Positions 5,061 to 5,841 of a stretch of DNA of 5,841 nucleotides are shown here, piece by piece. The notes below the pieces were generated by a model. It worked only from the letters and a program-made list of their open reading frames with translations, had not been told where the DNA came from and searched no databases. Position 1 is the first letter of the stretch, and the number at the start of each line of letters is the position of its first letter. The translations under genes were made by a program, and so were the position numbers. The stretch lies in assembly GCA_903930725.1 (NCBI GenBank), contig CAIYZW010001036.1, positions 1 to 5,841 of the forward strand, written 5' to 3'. The stretch is from an uncultured Bacteroidota bacterium (lineage in GTDB: Bacteria > Bacteroidota > Bacteroidia > Bacteroidales > 4484-276).

Positions 5061-5841
5061 ATGAAAAAGAAAATTCTGATCATTGCCGGCGCAGTAATTT
5101 TACTCGTGGTGATTTTGTGGCAATTTACCGGTGAATCCGGAACTGCCCAGAAAATGATTAAAGTCCCGGTAAAAAGCGGCCAGTTTAAAATTGTAGTTAC
5201 TACCACCGGCGAATTGGAGGCAAAAAGTTCAGAAGACATCCGTGGTCCCGAAAACCTCCGGCCGCTTGGCATTTACAACGATATCAAGATTAATAAGCTT
5301 ATTCCGGAAGGCACCATCGTTGATTCGGGCGAATTTGTTGCTTCACTCGACAAAACTGAAGTGGAAAGCCGTCTGAAGGATCTCGAGAGCGAACTCGATA
5401 AACTCACTTCGCAATACACCAAGACCGAACTCGACACAACTCTGAACCTGCGCCGTAAACGGGATGAACTGGTCAATCTGAATTTTGGAATGGAAGAACA
5501 GAAAATTATTGTTGATCAATCTGAATTTGAGCCACCAGCCACCCAACGTCAGGCAAAAATAAATCTCGAAAAGGCAGAGCGGGCGTTTAGCCAGGCTGTC
5601 GAAAATTACGACCTTGAAGTTAAAAAAGCCGCTGCCGAAATGCAGGAAGTAGCTGCAACCCTCGACCAGGCAAAACGTAAAAAGGAGCGGATGCTTTCGG
5701 TTTTACAGCAGTTCACGGTTTTTGCCCCTAAAAAAGGCATGGTAATTTATCAGCGAAACTGGAACGGCAGCAAAAGGCAGACCGGATCAACAATTTCGAC
5801 CTGGGACCCGGTGGTGGCAACACTTCCCGACCTCAGCCAGA
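5061..5841 (+). CDS. HlyD/MacA-type periplasmic adaptor (membrane fusion protein), 3'-truncated
   Basis: The frame opens at ATG 5061 and stays open to the right edge, giving 260 codons of an incomplete protein. The N-terminus has a lysine-rich start and one hydrophobic segment (about residues 5-20, ILIIAGAVILLVV), consistent with an inner-membrane anchor. Residues about 40-98 hold the first half of the barrel-sandwich (lipoyl-like) domain, with KINKLIPEGTIVDSGEFVA (76-94) as the recognisable motif. A long charged heptad-like stretch (about 99-215) is the expected alpha-helical coiled-coil hairpin. The second lipoyl half follows (FTVFAPKKGMVIY, 218-230). The rest, presumably the beta-barrel and membrane-proximal domains, is outside the window. 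Such adaptors bridge an inner-membrane ABC or RND transporter and a TolC-like outer-membrane channel; which transporter applies here cannot be seen. The gene starts 5 bp after moxR and is probably cotranscribed with it. The two short minus-strand frames over it are shadows. Confidence 0.9.
   Translation, partial: MKKKILIIAGAVILLVVILWQFTGESGTAQKMIKVPVKSGQFKIVVTTTGELEAKSSEDIRGPENLRPLGIYNDIKINKLIPEGTIVDSGEFVASLDKTEVESRLKDLESELDKLTSQYTKTELDTTLNLRRKRDELVNLNFGMEEQKIIVDQSEFEPPATQRQAKINLEKAERAFSQAVENYDLEVKKAAAEMQEVAATLDQAKRKKERMLSVLQQFTVFAPKKGMVIYQRNWNGSKRQTGSTISTWDPVVATLPDLSQ

Overview
The window looks like chromosomal DNA from a Bacteroidota bacterium, probably of the Bacteroidales/Marinilabiliales type. 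The order is an inference; the phylum is better supported. The reasons are: a cluster of three parvulin/SurA-type periplasmic folding genes of the kind found in this phylum; start codons with no clear Shine-Dalgarno sequence ahead of them; a lipoprotein signal peptide; and an intergenic region made of CAGT-type and TTTGCGC-type heptamers, which I associate with genomes of this group. All five genes lie on the + strand.

Region 1 (1-3690) is a tight folding-factor operon. It holds the 3' part of a large multi-domain parvulin-type peptidyl-prolyl isomerase (PpiD-like role), then a 282-aa lipoprotein with a SurA-N-like domain and no usable isomerase site (12 bp later, TTG start), then a complete SurA homologue (15 bp later). 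Together they probably form a periplasmic chaperone set that escorts outer-membrane proteins to the BAM machinery.

Region 2 (3691-4089) is a 399-bp non-coding gap and the most unusual part of the window. Almost all of it is built of 7-bp units. In order these are: 17 tandem RRVCAGT units; a short degenerate linker; 11 GATTTNN-type units; 7 ACTGNNN units, which are the CAGT family in inverted orientation; and TTTGNNN/TTTGCGC units that run almost to the next start codon. The two CAGT-family arrays can pair as a long imperfect stem (23 of 27 positions for the best segment). I found no gene in this gap, and no convincing promoter or classical terminator.

Region 3 (4090-5841) starts a second operon. 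A complete MoxR-family AAA+ ATPase is followed after 5 bp by the 5' part of a membrane-anchored HlyD/MacA-type periplasmic adaptor, which runs off the right edge. A MoxR gene directly joined to an efflux/secretion adaptor, rather than to DUF58 and von Willebrand A-domain genes, is a less usual pairing and worth checking beyond the window.
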